Origin: Saussurea involucrata
Taxonomy: Eukaryota; Streptophyta; Magnoliopsida; Asterales; Asteraceae
Direction of reading: 5' to 3'
DNA: 64,000 nucleotides
Assembly (NCBI GenBank): GCA_033807775.1
Contig: CM066327.1
Coordinates: forward strand, 93,332,295-93,396,294
Program-made: the position numbers and the translations under genes
In this document: one piece after another, positions 10,511 to 21,282 of the stretch
Layout: every line of letters begins with the position of its first letter
How positions within the stretch are numbered: position 1 is the stretch's first letter
The notes under the pieces: generated by a model
Seen by the model: the letters and a program-made list of their open reading frames with translations, nothing else
Told to the model about the DNA's origin: nothing
Databases searched by the model: none

Positions 10511-13067
10511 TAAGTTTGAGAGAATTAGGTGTTGATTTTTGGATACCTAAACTCAAACTAGCGTTCTTTTAAGTGAATGAGAGTGAAACTACACCATTAG
10601 GCACTTTAAGATAGGATATTTTAAGGTTGATAGAGTCACTAGAACGAGAAATCACGTCTAGGGTAGCAAGGATGATCATGTACGGTGCATTCATAATTGC
10701 ACCTGGCCAGTGCTATGGTACCTACAAGTTACATGTGAGTACTTGGACGACTCTGATGTGATGACCGTTAGGGGTAGTGAAGATGTTTCTAAGCGATTGA
10801 CTGTTAGAATAGGTTGATGATTGTAGCAATTGCCATTTGGAGTGGCAGTAAGCATGATGATCCCATTAAGTGGACCGTTTTGGGTCAAAATTGATAGTCA
10901 GATTAGAACCATAGGCTTATTGAATCGACTTTAATTCGAGGAGAAATTTTAAGGCTAACCGACGTAACTTTCAATTTTGCCTTAAGATGTTTGAACCTCT
11001 GGATGACGATAGTGTGACCGGAGGGATTGGAGGAGTGTGGTTTTGAGACGTTGAGTGCCGACTAAGTTGATGCATAATTTTTTTTTAAATTGCATCAATT
11101 GTTTCTTGTGTGTCCAATTGTCATGTGGATTGTATTACGAAATATTGGAATGACGTTTAGCACACACAAGGTTTTAAACCATGATTTTTAGCATGCATGA
11201 AATTCTTTATTGCAGGAATTTGCAAACTTTGTCGAGGCTTGTTTTACTCCTTGTTGTTGTCCAATGTTACTTTTGGGTACTATGACATCTATATTTTAAT
11301 GTCGTTTATGGTTTTGGACAAGTAACTGCGACTTACGACTTTAACATTGGATCTCCCCCACATATGTTAAAGTTTAGACGGAGGGTTACCTTCCCTTGTT
11401 TTGGTGTTTGAGCCTTGTTGAGAAATTTTGTTTCATGTGAGTCTCGTTGAAAGGTGTCTCATTATATCGTATTGCAAAAAAGAGAAATTTTTGGGAACTG
11501 TGACATTTTGGTCATAACCTTGCTTTATACGATTTGATTATTGGAAACAAAAACTTTGGCACCATTTGATTGATTGGATGGAGTTGAGTTTCATCGAGTT
11601 TTATGGAAGTTTTGTGGAGTATTATGGAGTTTTGTTTTACGAAGTTTTGTGGTACATGGGTGACACTTTGTAATGTGCATACTTCAATTATTGTGCGCGT
11701 TAATCTATGGGTTTTATTGAGTATTGTGTCTCATGTGAGTTTTGTTGAGAAATATTACTTTATGTCGTATTGCACCAAAAAGAATAGTTTTCGTAGTTTT
11801 AATATCACATGGTTTCTCTTTTGAGAGTTGTGGTAGCATATTTTGTTGCTTGTTAGGTGTACGGATTGACTTATACGGGGCGTGAGTAATGCATATGAGA
11901 ACATCATGATAGTTTATCTTAACGTTTTGCCTTATGCATTTTCGATTTATTGGTTATTTTGTTATCATTTCACGCAAATGCATTATGTTGGTTTATTGGT
12001 ATGCATAGCATTGTAGCCACTGTTTTTGGAGCATTAATGCGCATCATTTGTACGGTTCAAATTTGAAGTTGATTTGAATTCTTTTAAGTGTCAACCAAAT
12101 TACATGCAGTTACTGTTTTCTTAAGTTTAGAGAAAACACATTAAAATGTGTGAGTCTTGTCAAAAGATTTTACTTCCATGCCATTATATGACTAAACGAG
12201 AAACTTTGGAATTTGTCATGATGAATTTCCTCTTTTGAAATTTCGTATGGGCTATCCGTGGCGTGTTATTTTATTTCACGGAAACCACTAGAAGAGTGTT
12301 ACAAGCTTGCATGCATAGTCTGACTTGAGATTTCTTTACGATATTTTAGCCGATATTTTCAAATGATGAAAGTATATTGTTATTTGGCTTCAAACTGGAA
12401 ACTGACCCAAATCATTTCGTGTTTTTAACCAAGGTGTGTATATGGATTGTCTCGTTTCTTAGCGAACAAACTGACACATGTGAATTTTGCTAACGAATTT
12501 CATTTCATGTCGTTTTAGGGTTAAAAAAGAGAATTTTGGAAATTGATATCGTTTAAATTCTTCTTCTGAAGTTCGTACAAACATTCTGTTGTACACTATT
12601 TTAATGCAGGAAATTACTTTACATTCATGACATAAATAAATTAATGCTAGGACCATAGTGGTTCATTTTAAAAGTTTGTTAAGCCTACAATTGCACTTGT
12701 TAGTGACTCTAGTAACGATAAAATAATTTCCGAAGTGAGTTTTCACTTGTGGGTCAAGTGTGCCTATTTTGCATGACTACCGGGTAAATTATGGTAAATT
12801 TTTACATGTACTATTGATAGTTATGCAAACTTTTGTGTTGAAATTTTGTATAAAATTTACGATTGGCATAATTATTGAGTTTGTCACTTAAAAACCTCGA
12901 ACTCATTAGGCTTGGGAAGGTTAAGTAATCGCGATTAAAGGTGATGGCGTATAGAATCCTATCGGTGGGAGGATGGGTGTTTCGACGTGTATTAGTACCG
13001 TAAGCCAAGTGTTATCGTTTGCAAGGTTGGTGTATTTTCGTAACGGACGGGTGAGGCTCGCGGTATC
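10511..13067 (+). mobile_element. Decayed internal region of Gypsy I, left part
   Basis: About 2.5 kb without a recognisable protein domain. A block at 11340-11420 looks like a diverged copy of a block at 9680-9770, with shared words around CACRTATRTTAARGTTTRRA. The region ends at the insertion point of Copia B and continues at 22243. It reads as worn or non-autonomous Gypsy sequence. Confidence 0.4.
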
Positions 13068-14027
13068 TGTTGGTCCCGAAAGGCTTAAACAAGTTTGTAG
13101 AAGGGGGGGGTTGAATACAAACACACTATTTTACTTTTCTAAATTGTTTATTGATAAATCATTAACAATTTACAGCTTGTTGCGGAAACAAGATTAAGGA
13201 TAAACCTAAATCTAAACAAGTTGGAACACTAAGGTTTTCTTGCACTAAGAAAGATAAGGAGATTAATAATAAAATCCTATCTTAAGAGATTTGAACTTGT
13301 CCAGAGTTAGCAAGTTACTTCAAATGAAGTGAGTTCATCTCTTTATATACTGCATGCATTTAATGCAATCCAGTATATACTTTACACGTGTCATTAGCGG
13401 ATTGGTTGCATGTCATTGACCTTTGATGACAACCTTAGTAGCCGCATGAATGAACAGTGTAGTGTCAGAGTGGTTGTACGATTTCAGATTTTCGGAGGTT
13501 CTTTTCTGACATTTCGTACGGTGGCATGCAAGGGAGGTTAAGACAAAAGTACTTTGTACGGAGGACTTCATGATCAGCTTTCGTTGATTCAGCGATTATC
13601 ATTTACTATTCAGCAGATGATAAAGTTCAGCGATAGCTGAAGTCTTGTACTTGATACTTCACGTTGAGTGGACAAATCTGAGTCTTCGCTGATCCGCATC
13701 AGTTCATTAGGAGACTTGTCGCTGGTTCTTGAGCTTGATCTTCGACTTCAGCGTAGAACCTTTGTTGACGTGAATCTTGTCTTCAGGGATCATAAGTAAA
13801 CAACTAACTTATCAGCGATCACCATAAGGACTGAACAGACTCAGCGATATGGTGAACAGTGTTCGCTGAATGTTTAATCTAAAAGTGCGAGAGTTCCTAT
13901 CAGCAGTACTGTAAGATCTTAGTACTTATCAGCGATAGTGAAACTCTGATACATATTGTTTACTTACAATTTTCACTAAGTATTTAAGATAGGGTCATTA
14001 TCAAATCACTGAGGGTTTGGATCAACA
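13068..14027 (-). repeat. 3' LTR of Copia B (960 bp)
   Basis: It runs TG to CA and is almost identical to 21283-22242. U3 (right part on the plus strand, about 13580-13945) has about nine copies of TCAGCGA or its reverse TCGCTGA. Next come a G-box CACGTG (13385-13390) and a TATA box (about 13341-13349). An eight-G run lies near 13103. Confidence 0.96.
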
Positions 14028-14038
14028 ATCTCCCCCTA
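14028..14038 (-). other. Polypurine tract of Copia B
   Basis: The minus strand reads TAGGGGGAGAT immediately inside the 3' LTR, the primer for plus-strand DNA synthesis. Confidence 0.85.
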
Positions 14039-14294
14039 TTTGATTATGACATAGCAACAGAGAAAATTGCTATTTAATGAAAACATAAGGATAAAAAGAA
14101 CTCATAAAATATTTGTCCCTTTTACTGTTTTCTGGGATCTTTTCAGTACTGATGGAGTAAAGTACATTCGCTGAAATCTTTCTTTAAATCTTTGAATCAG
14201 GTTACAATATGAATAAGAAAGATTACAAGTACAAGCGAAATAAATTACAAGTACTGAAGGATGACTGATACAATAGAGAAAATGGTGATTGTTG

Positions 14295-14516
14295 TCAGCC
14301 TTCAAAGGGTTCTTCCTTAATGAGAAGTTCATCAAGGGTTGTCTTTTCAGTTGGAATCATCCAGTCAGGAACCTTTTCTCCTTTATTCTTTAGCTTCAGA
14401 GCAGCTTCAAAAATCAAGGGTTTTAGGTGTCGTGCCTGAATGTCTTTGGTGATTTCCAGTTCCTCAGAATCACTGGAGATGGACTCAGCGGTAACATTAA
14501 GCTTCGAAGTTGCCAT
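14295..14516 (-). pseudogene. ORF3 remnant of Copia B
   Basis: This 73-codon frame begins MATSKLNVTAESISSDSEE, matching the start of ORF3 in element C (MATSKINVTAETISTDSEE). It then jumps to an unrelated short tail ending EEPFEG. The conserved N-terminal domain seen in C and D is missing, as is everything after it, so an internal deletion has removed most of ORF3. The residual frame is open and still has its upstream promoter-like block. Confidence 0.75.
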
Positions 14517-15501
14517 TTCACTGTATTATCAGTTCAACCAAAGATGTTAACAAATAAGAAATATCTTAATGTGGAAAGAGAATTTCCATTAAGATTTTTC
14601 GAATTTTGTCCATTTCATTCAGACAAAAAAGGTCTTAATGAAGATTAGGGTTTTTCTTGTTTAAAAAAAAACGAATATAACACCTATAAGCCTTGTATAC
14701 CAGTTTTTTTTAAAAATGGATACGAAAGAAGAACAAGTTTAAGATTTTAGATTTAAAACTTGAAGAACAACCATGAAATGGTTGTGTTTATAAAACCATG
14801 AAAGAAAATGATTTTATTTTTGAGTTCTTTTGTTTGATCTTGTGTAAAACAATGATAAGATCGAAAACAAGTTATTTGCATTTGATAAAAGATAAGAACA
14901 TATTGACCTTGAGTTTGATGAAGAAGATGATGAACAGTTCTTGAAGATCGAGAGCACAAAATGCAACAGTGTTCTTTTCTTGCGGAGAAAGATTGATTCG
15001 CATAAAAGACAAATATAAACTTTGAGAGAGTTTATATAGGAAGAGAGTAGAGAGAGAAAAACTTGAGCGGGAAAGTTTTTCATCATGACACGGACACGTG
15101 TTTGCATTTGATTGGATAGACAACGAAACGTGCAAACGTGTGTCAGAAAAAGAAACGTGCCTGGTGTTATCCGTTGCAATGACGTCACAACTGTCCTTTC
15201 ACATTCTTTCGTTGTCTCTGAGGTTTTGAAAGAAAAACTCAGGGACTCTTTGGAAAATATGAAGCACTGAATAGAAATATCAGTGAGGGTTTTAAGAAAT
15301 TTCAAAATATTATTCAGCGATGAAAGAATTTGAAATCTTGCATTTTCATGCGTTTTGTCAGAGAAAACATACCTTGATATCAGTTTAACCCAATTTATTC
15401 AGAGAGAAGATGATGAAATGGATTGTACTAGTTTTATTTTATCCAGAGCCTATACAAGAATGTATAAACGTATCGCTGATTAAATGTGAACCGCTGAAGA
15501 T
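14517..15501 (-). promoter_or_regulatory. Promoter-like block upstream of ORF3 in Copia B
   Basis: This block of almost 1 kb between pol and ORF3 has no gene. In element order it has TGACGTCA (15180-15187), a G-box CACGTG (15095-15100) and a TATA box CCTATATAAA (15031-15040), then a long leader to the ORF3 ATG at 14516. Element C keeps the same three sites in the same order. I infer an internal promoter; a leader of about 500 bases may contain an intron. Confidence 0.6.
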
Positions 15502-18500
15502 TTATCCTTCAAAGTTCAGCATTCCAAGCTCGCTGATGAGAAAGTTGAATCTTGTCTCATCAAGAGGTTTGGTAAACAAATCAGCTAACTGATAATCAGT
15601 TGGGATAAAATTAAGTTCTATATCACCATTCATCACATGATCTCTGATAAAATGATATCTGATTTCTATGTGTTTTGTCTTTGAGTGTAGCACTGGATTG
15701 TTTGCTATAGCGATGGCACTTGTGCTGTCGCAATAGATTGGAATTTTGGAGAGCTGAAGATCATAGTCTAGTAGTTGATTTCTCATCCACAAGACTTGAG
15801 AACAGCAGCTTCCAGCGGCTACATACTCAGCTTCAGCTGTGGAAGTGGACACCGAGTTTTGCTTCTTACTTGTCCAACTTACCAGCTTTCCACCCAGGAG
15901 CTGACATCCTCCTGTGGTGCTTTTCCTATCCATTTTGCAACCTGCAAAATCACTGTCTGAATAGGCGGTTAGATCGAATCCTGAATCTTTGGGATACCAA
16001 AGACCTAGATTCGCTGTACCCTTAAGATATCGAAAGATTCGCTTTACAGCTTTCATATGAGATATCTTAGGTTCAGCTTGATATCGTGCACACAGACATG
16101 TTGCAAACATAATATCGGGTCGGCTAGCTGTAAGATACAGTAGTGAGCCGATCATCCCACGGTACAGCGTGACATTGACAGGAACACCCTTTGTGTCCTT
16201 ATCAAGTATCAGCGGTGGTGCCATAGGGGTTTTCATAGCTGAACTTTCAGTTAAGTCGAATTTTTTCAGCATATCTTTAACATACTTTCCCTGATTTATA
16301 AAAGTTCCTTTTTCAGTTTGCTTAATCTGAAGACCAAGGAAATATGTTAGTTCACCCATCATACTCATTTTATACTCATCTTTCATTCTATCAGCGAAAC
16401 GAGTACAAAGCTCAGGGTTAGTAGAACCAAATATAATGTCATCAACATATATTTGAACTAAAATGATATGACCTTTTATTTTTCTAAAAAACAAAGTTTT
16501 GTCAATCTTACCTCTCTCAAATTTTTCAAGGTGGAGATACGTAGAAAGAGTGTCATACCATGCACGAGGAGCTTGCTTCAAGCCATAAAGTGCCTTATCC
16601 AGCTTATAAACATAACCTGGACGCTTAGGATCTGAGAATCCTGGAGGTTGTTCCACATAAACTTCTTCATTCAGTTTTCCATTTAGAAACGCTGACTTAA
16701 CATCCATTTGATGTACAGTGAAGTTTTTGTGTACAGCATATGCTAAGAAAAGACGAATAGATTCAAGTCTTGCTACAGGAGCAAAGGTTTCGTCATAATC
16801 TATACCTTCCTCTTGTCTGTATCCCTGAGCAACAAGACGAGCTTTGTTGCGAGTTACAGTACCATGTTCGTCCAACTTGTTTCGATAGACCCACTTAGTG
16901 CCTATCACTGTTTTGTCAGTTGGTCTCCGAACAAGTTTCCAAACTTTGTTTCTTTCGAATTCAGTCAGCTCTTCTTGCATAGCGCTGACCCAGTTTGGAT
17001 CTCTGAGGGCATCATCTATTTTCTTTGGTTCAGTTAGAGAAATAAAGTTAACAAATAAACAAATATTACCTGCACTTCTACGAGTCTGAATACCAGCGTT
17101 GGGATCACCAAGAATTTGATCGATTGGGTGATTTACAGTCCATCGCTGAGCCGGAGCATGCGTCGCTGACGCAGTCTGAACTGGAGAAACTGAAGATGAG
17201 GCTTCAGCTACTTCTGGATAATCAGCTAAGAGAGGAATGCTTGCATTTGTCACTTCATTCACTGATTGCTGAGAAATAGATGGAATTTCTGAGACATTTG
17301 GATCAGCTGCGGGTATAGTATTTATAGGAACAGCTGAGACCCAAGATGTTTCAGCTTCACTATTCTGCATATTGGGAATGATAGTAGGACCATTATTTTC
17401 AGTTGTATGAGTATGAGTAGTGGGAACATCTTCTGAATCACCAAGATGAGAAAACATCCATTGATTCAGTTCTTCTGTATCAGCGTTCGGTTTAGAGTTC
17501 GCTGAACGGGATTCGTCAAACGTGACGTGAATAGTTTCTTCTACAGTTTGTCTTCTTCGGTTGAAGACTCTGAAGGCTTTGGAAACTGAGGAGTATCCAA
17601 GAAAGATTCCATCATCAGCCTTAGGATCAAACTTTCCAAGGGCATCTCTGTTGTTCAGTATGAAACACTGACAACCAAAGATGTGAAGAAAGCTGATTGA
17701 AGGCTTTCTCCCATGAAAGAGTTCATAGGCTGTCTTTTTGAATCTTTTGACTATCAGCGACCTGTTTTGCGTAAAACAAGCCGTGTTGACAGCTTCTGCC
17801 CAAAACTGAGTAGGCAGGTGAGAATCGCTGAGCATTGAACGTGCAGCTTCAATAATTGTTCTATTTCTTCTTTCAGCGACTCCGTTTTGTTGTGGTGTTC
17901 TCACTGACGAAAAGTTATGAGAAATACCCTTGCTCTCAAGGAAGGAATCAAGAGAACTGTTTTTGAATTCAGTTCCATGATCACTCCTTATTGAGCGAAC
18001 AGTCATATTGTTCAGAGTTTCCATCTTCCGAACAAAGGTGATGAGTTCTTCAGGGGTGTCACTCTTAGAACGGAGAAACATTACCCATGTATAACGAGAG
18101 AATTCATCAACTATGACCAGCGTATATTTCTTTCCAGCGATGGATTGTTTGTTAACGGGGCCAAACAAATCCATATGGAGTAGTTGAAGAGGAGATGACA
18201 CTGAGGAAACTTGCTTGGACTTAAAGCTTGCCTTGGTCTGCTTCCCTTTTTCACACGCTGAACATAAGGATTCTTTGGCGTATGAATGTTGAGGTAGACC
18301 AGTGACTAACTCTTTGGATGAAAGAGTATTCAGTGTCTTGAAGTTGAGATGTGAGAGTCTCTTATGCCATAGCCAGTTGACATCAGAAGATGCCTTTGAG
18401 AAGAAACAGGAGTTCTCAGTGGTTGTTGAGTCCATGTTTATAACGTAAACATTTTCCAAACGATAACCGCTGAGAGCTATCTTCTCCTTTTTGTCAGAGA

Positions 18501-18780
18501 CAAAGCATGATTCCTTGGTGAAAATCACTTTGTTATCCATGTCGCAAAGCTGACTGATGCTCAGAAGATTATGCTTCAGCCCTTCAACATATGCGACTCT
18601 TCTGAAGGATGTTGTACCATTTGAAAGTACACCATACCCTCGGGTGTGTCCTTTTCCATTTCCACCGAAGGTTACAGAGGGACCCTTCTCTTCCTTGTAT
18701 TCAGCGAGCAGGCTTTTCTTTCCAGTCATGTGTCTAGAGCATCCGCTATCGAGATACCAGATACCCTTCTTAACCTGCAA
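15502..18780 (-). CDS. pol: Copia B pol polyprotein (protease, integrase, RT, RNase H)
   Basis: This 1092-residue frame is intact. In order it has: protease DSGCSRHMTG near residue 12; the pre-integrase zinc pattern WLWHKRLSHLN ... CSACEKG; integrase aspartates in MDLFGP and RSDHGTEF and glutamate in QQNGVAERRN; a variable Ser/Pro/Thr linker; RT with DVKSAFLNGKLNEEVY, YGLKQAPRAWYD and catalytic YVDDIIFGST; and RNase H with SDSDFAG, STAEAEY and YCDSTSAIAIANNP. It is in frame with gag but follows the gag stop TAA, so expression needs readthrough or splicing. The first Met shown is only the first after that stop, not a proven start. Confidence 0.95.
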   Translation of the reverse strand: MQVKKGIWYLDSGCSRHMTGKKSLLAEYKEEKGPSVTFGGNGKGHTRGYGVLSNGTTSFRRVAYVEGLKHNLLSISQLCDMDNKVIFTKESCFVSDKKEKIALSGYRLENVYVINMDSTTTENSCFFSKASSDVNWLWHKRLSHLNFKTLNTLSSKELVTGLPQHSYAKESLCSACEKGKQTKASFKSKQVSSVSSPLQLLHMDLFGPVNKQSIAGKKYTLVIVDEFSRYTWVMFLRSKSDTPEELITFVRKMETLNNMTVRSIRSDHGTEFKNSSLDSFLESKGISHNFSSVRTPQQNGVAERRNRTIIEAARSMLSDSHLPTQFWAEAVNTACFTQNRSLIVKRFKKTAYELFHGRKPSISFLHIFGCQCFILNNRDALGKFDPKADDGIFLGYSSVSKAFRVFNRRRQTVEETIHVTFDESRSANSKPNADTEELNQWMFSHLGDSEDVPTTHTHTTENNGPTIIPNMQNSEAETSWVSAVPINTIPAADPNVSEIPSISQQSVNEVTNASIPLLADYPEVAEASSSVSPVQTASATHAPAQRWTVNHPIDQILGDPNAGIQTRRSAGNICLFVNFISLTEPKKIDDALRDPNWVSAMQEELTEFERNKVWKLVRRPTDKTVIGTKWVYRNKLDEHGTVTRNKARLVAQGYRQEEGIDYDETFAPVARLESIRLFLAYAVHKNFTVHQMDVKSAFLNGKLNEEVYVEQPPGFSDPKRPGYVYKLDKALYGLKQAPRAWYDTLSTYLHLEKFERGKIDKTLFFRKIKGHIILVQIYVDDIIFGSTNPELCTRFADRMKDEYKMSMMGELTYFLGLQIKQTEKGTFINQGKYVKDMLKKFDLTESSAMKTPMAPPLILDKDTKGVPVNVTLYRGMIGSLLYLTASRPDIMFATCLCARYQAEPKISHMKAVKRIFRYLKGTANLGLWYPKDSGFDLTAYSDSDFAGCKMDRKSTTGGCQLLGGKLVSWTSKKQNSVSTSTAEAEYVAAGSCCSQVLWMRNQLLDYDLQLSKIPIYCDSTSAIAIANNPVLHSKTKHIEIRYHFIRDHVMNGDIELNFIPTDYQLADLFTKPLDETRFNFLISELGMLNFEG

Positions 18781-18796
18781 TACAAAGGAAGATTAG
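18775..18796 (-). other. Splice-acceptor-like sequence at the gag stop of B
   Basis: On the minus strand CTAAT (18792-18796, including the gag stop TAA) is followed by TCTTCCTTTGTATTGCAG ending at 18775. Branch-point-like word, pyrimidine tract and TGCAG/G fit a plant intron 3' end. Element C has the identical site. Confidence 0.5.
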
Positions 18797-21201
18797 TTTT
18801 GCTTGGGTACCCACTTCACCATGTATACGCGTTTGTCAGTGGAAGTGGTTGGATTGGGTTCAGCAGTCTTCGCAGCATTTGAAGATTCAGCTATGTCTTT
18901 CTTCACTTTGGTCAATTTCTTGACCTCAGCGGTATGAGTCACCTTGACCTGACTTGCAACTGGTTTGGTCTTCTTTGGTGCTATCTTCACCTTAGCTATC
19001 TTATCAGCTTTGGTGGCTGTGGGACACTTACTTGCAATATGATCGGTAAGTCCACAGTGATAACATTTCCTATAACTAAAATTAGTTCTAGGACCACTTG
19101 TGTGCTGAGCTTTTAATTTGGAATTAGAAGTGCCAGCACCAAGTACACTATTGGTTTTTGAAATAGGACGAACATTCAGTTCTTCAGATTTCTTACCAAG
19201 GACATCTACTCTCAGTTTAGGAGTAGGTCGCTGAACTGATCCAGAGGTCTGATTTCTAGAACCAGATGAATGAATCACTAAGGCTTTGGAAGCATTCAGC
19301 TTAGGTACTAAAGTACCCTTCTGAGGATTTTGATAAATTACAATTCCTTTACCTTTATCTTTAGAGACAGAGGTAGGTTTTGAATAAACCATTTTCTCCT
19401 TACCTTTTGAGGAGGTGGGAGTTTCCTCAGGGATTGGTGTAATCGACGAGGAGTACTGAGATGAAGAAGTGTCAGCTACTGAGGATACGAACGTTCCAAA
19501 TTTAAGCATTGAACGTTCAGTGGTTGGTATTGGAGTATCATATTTATAACCCAGACCACGTTTATCACTCAGAGGAATCTGAGCCTTAATTATCTCAGTG
19601 ATCTTTGTTGAAGAATTACACCATCCTTCAACAGTAGCTTGTTCAGCTTTTAATGTAGCGATAGCTTCCGCTCGTTCAATTTTGACTAGCTGATTTAAAT
19701 GGACTTGATCTTTAAAATCTTCTTCAAATTTAGAAAGCTTTTCTATTTGAAGGTGGCAATTTTTAAGCTTTTCAGCGAGATCAAGATTTTGGTTTTCAAC
19801 CACAGCTTTGCCGTTCATGGCTTCGTATAAGCTTCTAGTCAGTAGTTCGATTTTACGGAGACTATCAGCTTCATCAATATTTACAATATTGGTAAAGAAG
19901 GAAGGTGATACCTGAATGGCAGATGTTGAAGTGGAGGGAATGTCTGAACTTTCTTCCTCTTCTTCAATCTTGGCCATGAGACATTGATTTGCTTCATCAT
20001 CTTCAGAATCAGATGATGAGGCTTCTTCATCAGAAGCAGCCCAATCATAGTCAGCCATTAGGCCTTTTCCCTTCTTCTTAAAGCTTTTCAGCTTTGCATA
20101 CTTCTCCTTCAGCTTTAAGTATTTGTCGTCTTTATTCCTTGGAACAAAGGATTTCTTTGTAAAGGCTGAAGGTCTCATGATTTTCTTTGACCTGCACTCG
20201 TTAGCGAAATGACCTGTCTTTTCGCAGTTAAAACAAGTAGCAGTAGCCTTATCAACAAAAGCTGATGACTTAGGCTTGTCAGCTATAGAAAGAGTTTTGT
20301 TCTTTCTAAACATTTTCTTCTTGGCGAATCTCCTGAACTTTTTAGTTAGGAGAGCCAAGGATTCATCATCTGAAGAATCAGAATCTGATGATCTTTCAGA
20401 GTTACTTTCTAACTCAGTGATAGTGACCACGGGTCGCTGAGTAGAAGGTTCCTCTGAGATTAAAGCAACAGGGGTGCTTTTGGAATCTTTTACAAGATTC
20501 TTCTTAAGATGGCTAGATTGCTCATGATTCAGCAATGTGCCATATAAGGTAGCGAGTGTCATTGATCTTAGATCTTTTGACAGCTTGAGACACATGGAAT
20601 AATTGTCCCAGCTTTCAGGTAAACATTCTAAAAACTTTGTCAGAACTTCAAAGTTAGAATATTCCTTACCAACCGTTTTAAGATCTATAATTAAGCAGTT
20701 AAAACGTTGATGTACTTCAGAGAGAGTTTCATTCTTACCAGAGATGAAACTTTCGTATTGTCTTACCAGGTTGATCTTTCTTGAATCCTGGACTTCAGAC
20801 GTTCCTTCATACTGAACACATATTGTGTCCCACATGGCCTTCGAGGATTTCAGGTTCATGACGGAATGGTAGACTTCGTCAGGAAGGGCCATGGATAGTA
20901 TGGATCTGGCTTTTGTATCTATAGCCACTTTCTTCTTGTCTTCATCGGTCCAATGATGGATTTCCTTTGGAATCAGCCTTTCTGGAATAGCAGCTCTAGT
21001 TGCAGTGGCTGGAACGGCAGGATCAATCGTTACAGGGATGTGTGGACCGTTTTCAAGATAGTAAGGTATAGTAGGGTCTACACCTTCTAAGAAGAGTGTC
21101 ATCCTATTTTTCCATAAGTTGAAGTTGTCTCTGGAAAATCTAGGGGGTTTTGCAAGAGAACCATTGTCGATATAGTGAGTGTTTGTGTTTGAGTTGGCCA
21201 T
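18793..21201 (-). CDS. gag: Copia B gag
   Basis: This 802-residue open frame starts at the ATG at 21201, shortly inside the primer site. Residues 20-250 form the Copia gag (UBN2-like) region, beginning KPPRFSRDNFNLWKNRM. A first CCHC knuckle CFNCEKTGHFANEC lies near residue 320. An acidic Ser-rich stretch (SSSDSEDDEAN) and a coiled-coil-like part follow, and a second knuckle CYHCGLTDHIASKC comes near residue 710. It ends in VKWVPKQN-stop. Gag forms the particle and binds RNA. Two knuckles and the great length are usual for SIRE-type elements. Confidence 0.93.
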   Translation of the reverse strand: MANSNTNTHYIDNGSLAKPPRFSRDNFNLWKNRMTLFLEGVDPTIPYYLENGPHIPVTIDPAVPATATRAAIPERLIPKEIHHWTDEDKKKVAIDTKARSILSMALPDEVYHSVMNLKSSKAMWDTICVQYEGTSEVQDSRKINLVRQYESFISGKNETLSEVHQRFNCLIIDLKTVGKEYSNFEVLTKFLECLPESWDNYSMCLKLSKDLRSMTLATLYGTLLNHEQSSHLKKNLVKDSKSTPVALISEEPSTQRPVVTITELESNSERSSDSDSSDDESLALLTKKFRRFAKKKMFRKNKTLSIADKPKSSAFVDKATATCFNCEKTGHFANECRSKKIMRPSAFTKKSFVPRNKDDKYLKLKEKYAKLKSFKKKGKGLMADYDWAASDEEASSSDSEDDEANQCLMAKIEEEEESSDIPSTSTSAIQVSPSFFTNIVNIDEADSLRKIELLTRSLYEAMNGKAVVENQNLDLAEKLKNCHLQIEKLSKFEEDFKDQVHLNQLVKIERAEAIATLKAEQATVEGWCNSSTKITEIIKAQIPLSDKRGLGYKYDTPIPTTERSMLKFGTFVSSVADTSSSQYSSSITPIPEETPTSSKGKEKMVYSKPTSVSKDKGKGIVIYQNPQKGTLVPKLNASKALVIHSSGSRNQTSGSVQRPTPKLRVDVLGKKSEELNVRPISKTNSVLGAGTSNSKLKAQHTSGPRTNFSYRKCYHCGLTDHIASKCPTATKADKIAKVKIAPKKTKPVASQVKVTHTAEVKKLTKVKKDIAESSNAAKTAEPNPTTSTDKRVYMVKWVPKQN

Positions 21202-21268
21202 TTTCAGATAATAGCAAGGAAGAGAAAATATCTTAGATTAGATCTTGTTTATGAGATTAAACAAATCT

Positions 21269-21280
21269 GCTCTGATACCA
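21269..21280 (-). other. Primer binding site of Copia B (tRNA-Met)
   Basis: The minus strand reads TGGTATCAGAGC two bases inside the 5' LTR. Confidence 0.92.
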
Positions 21281-21282
21281 CT

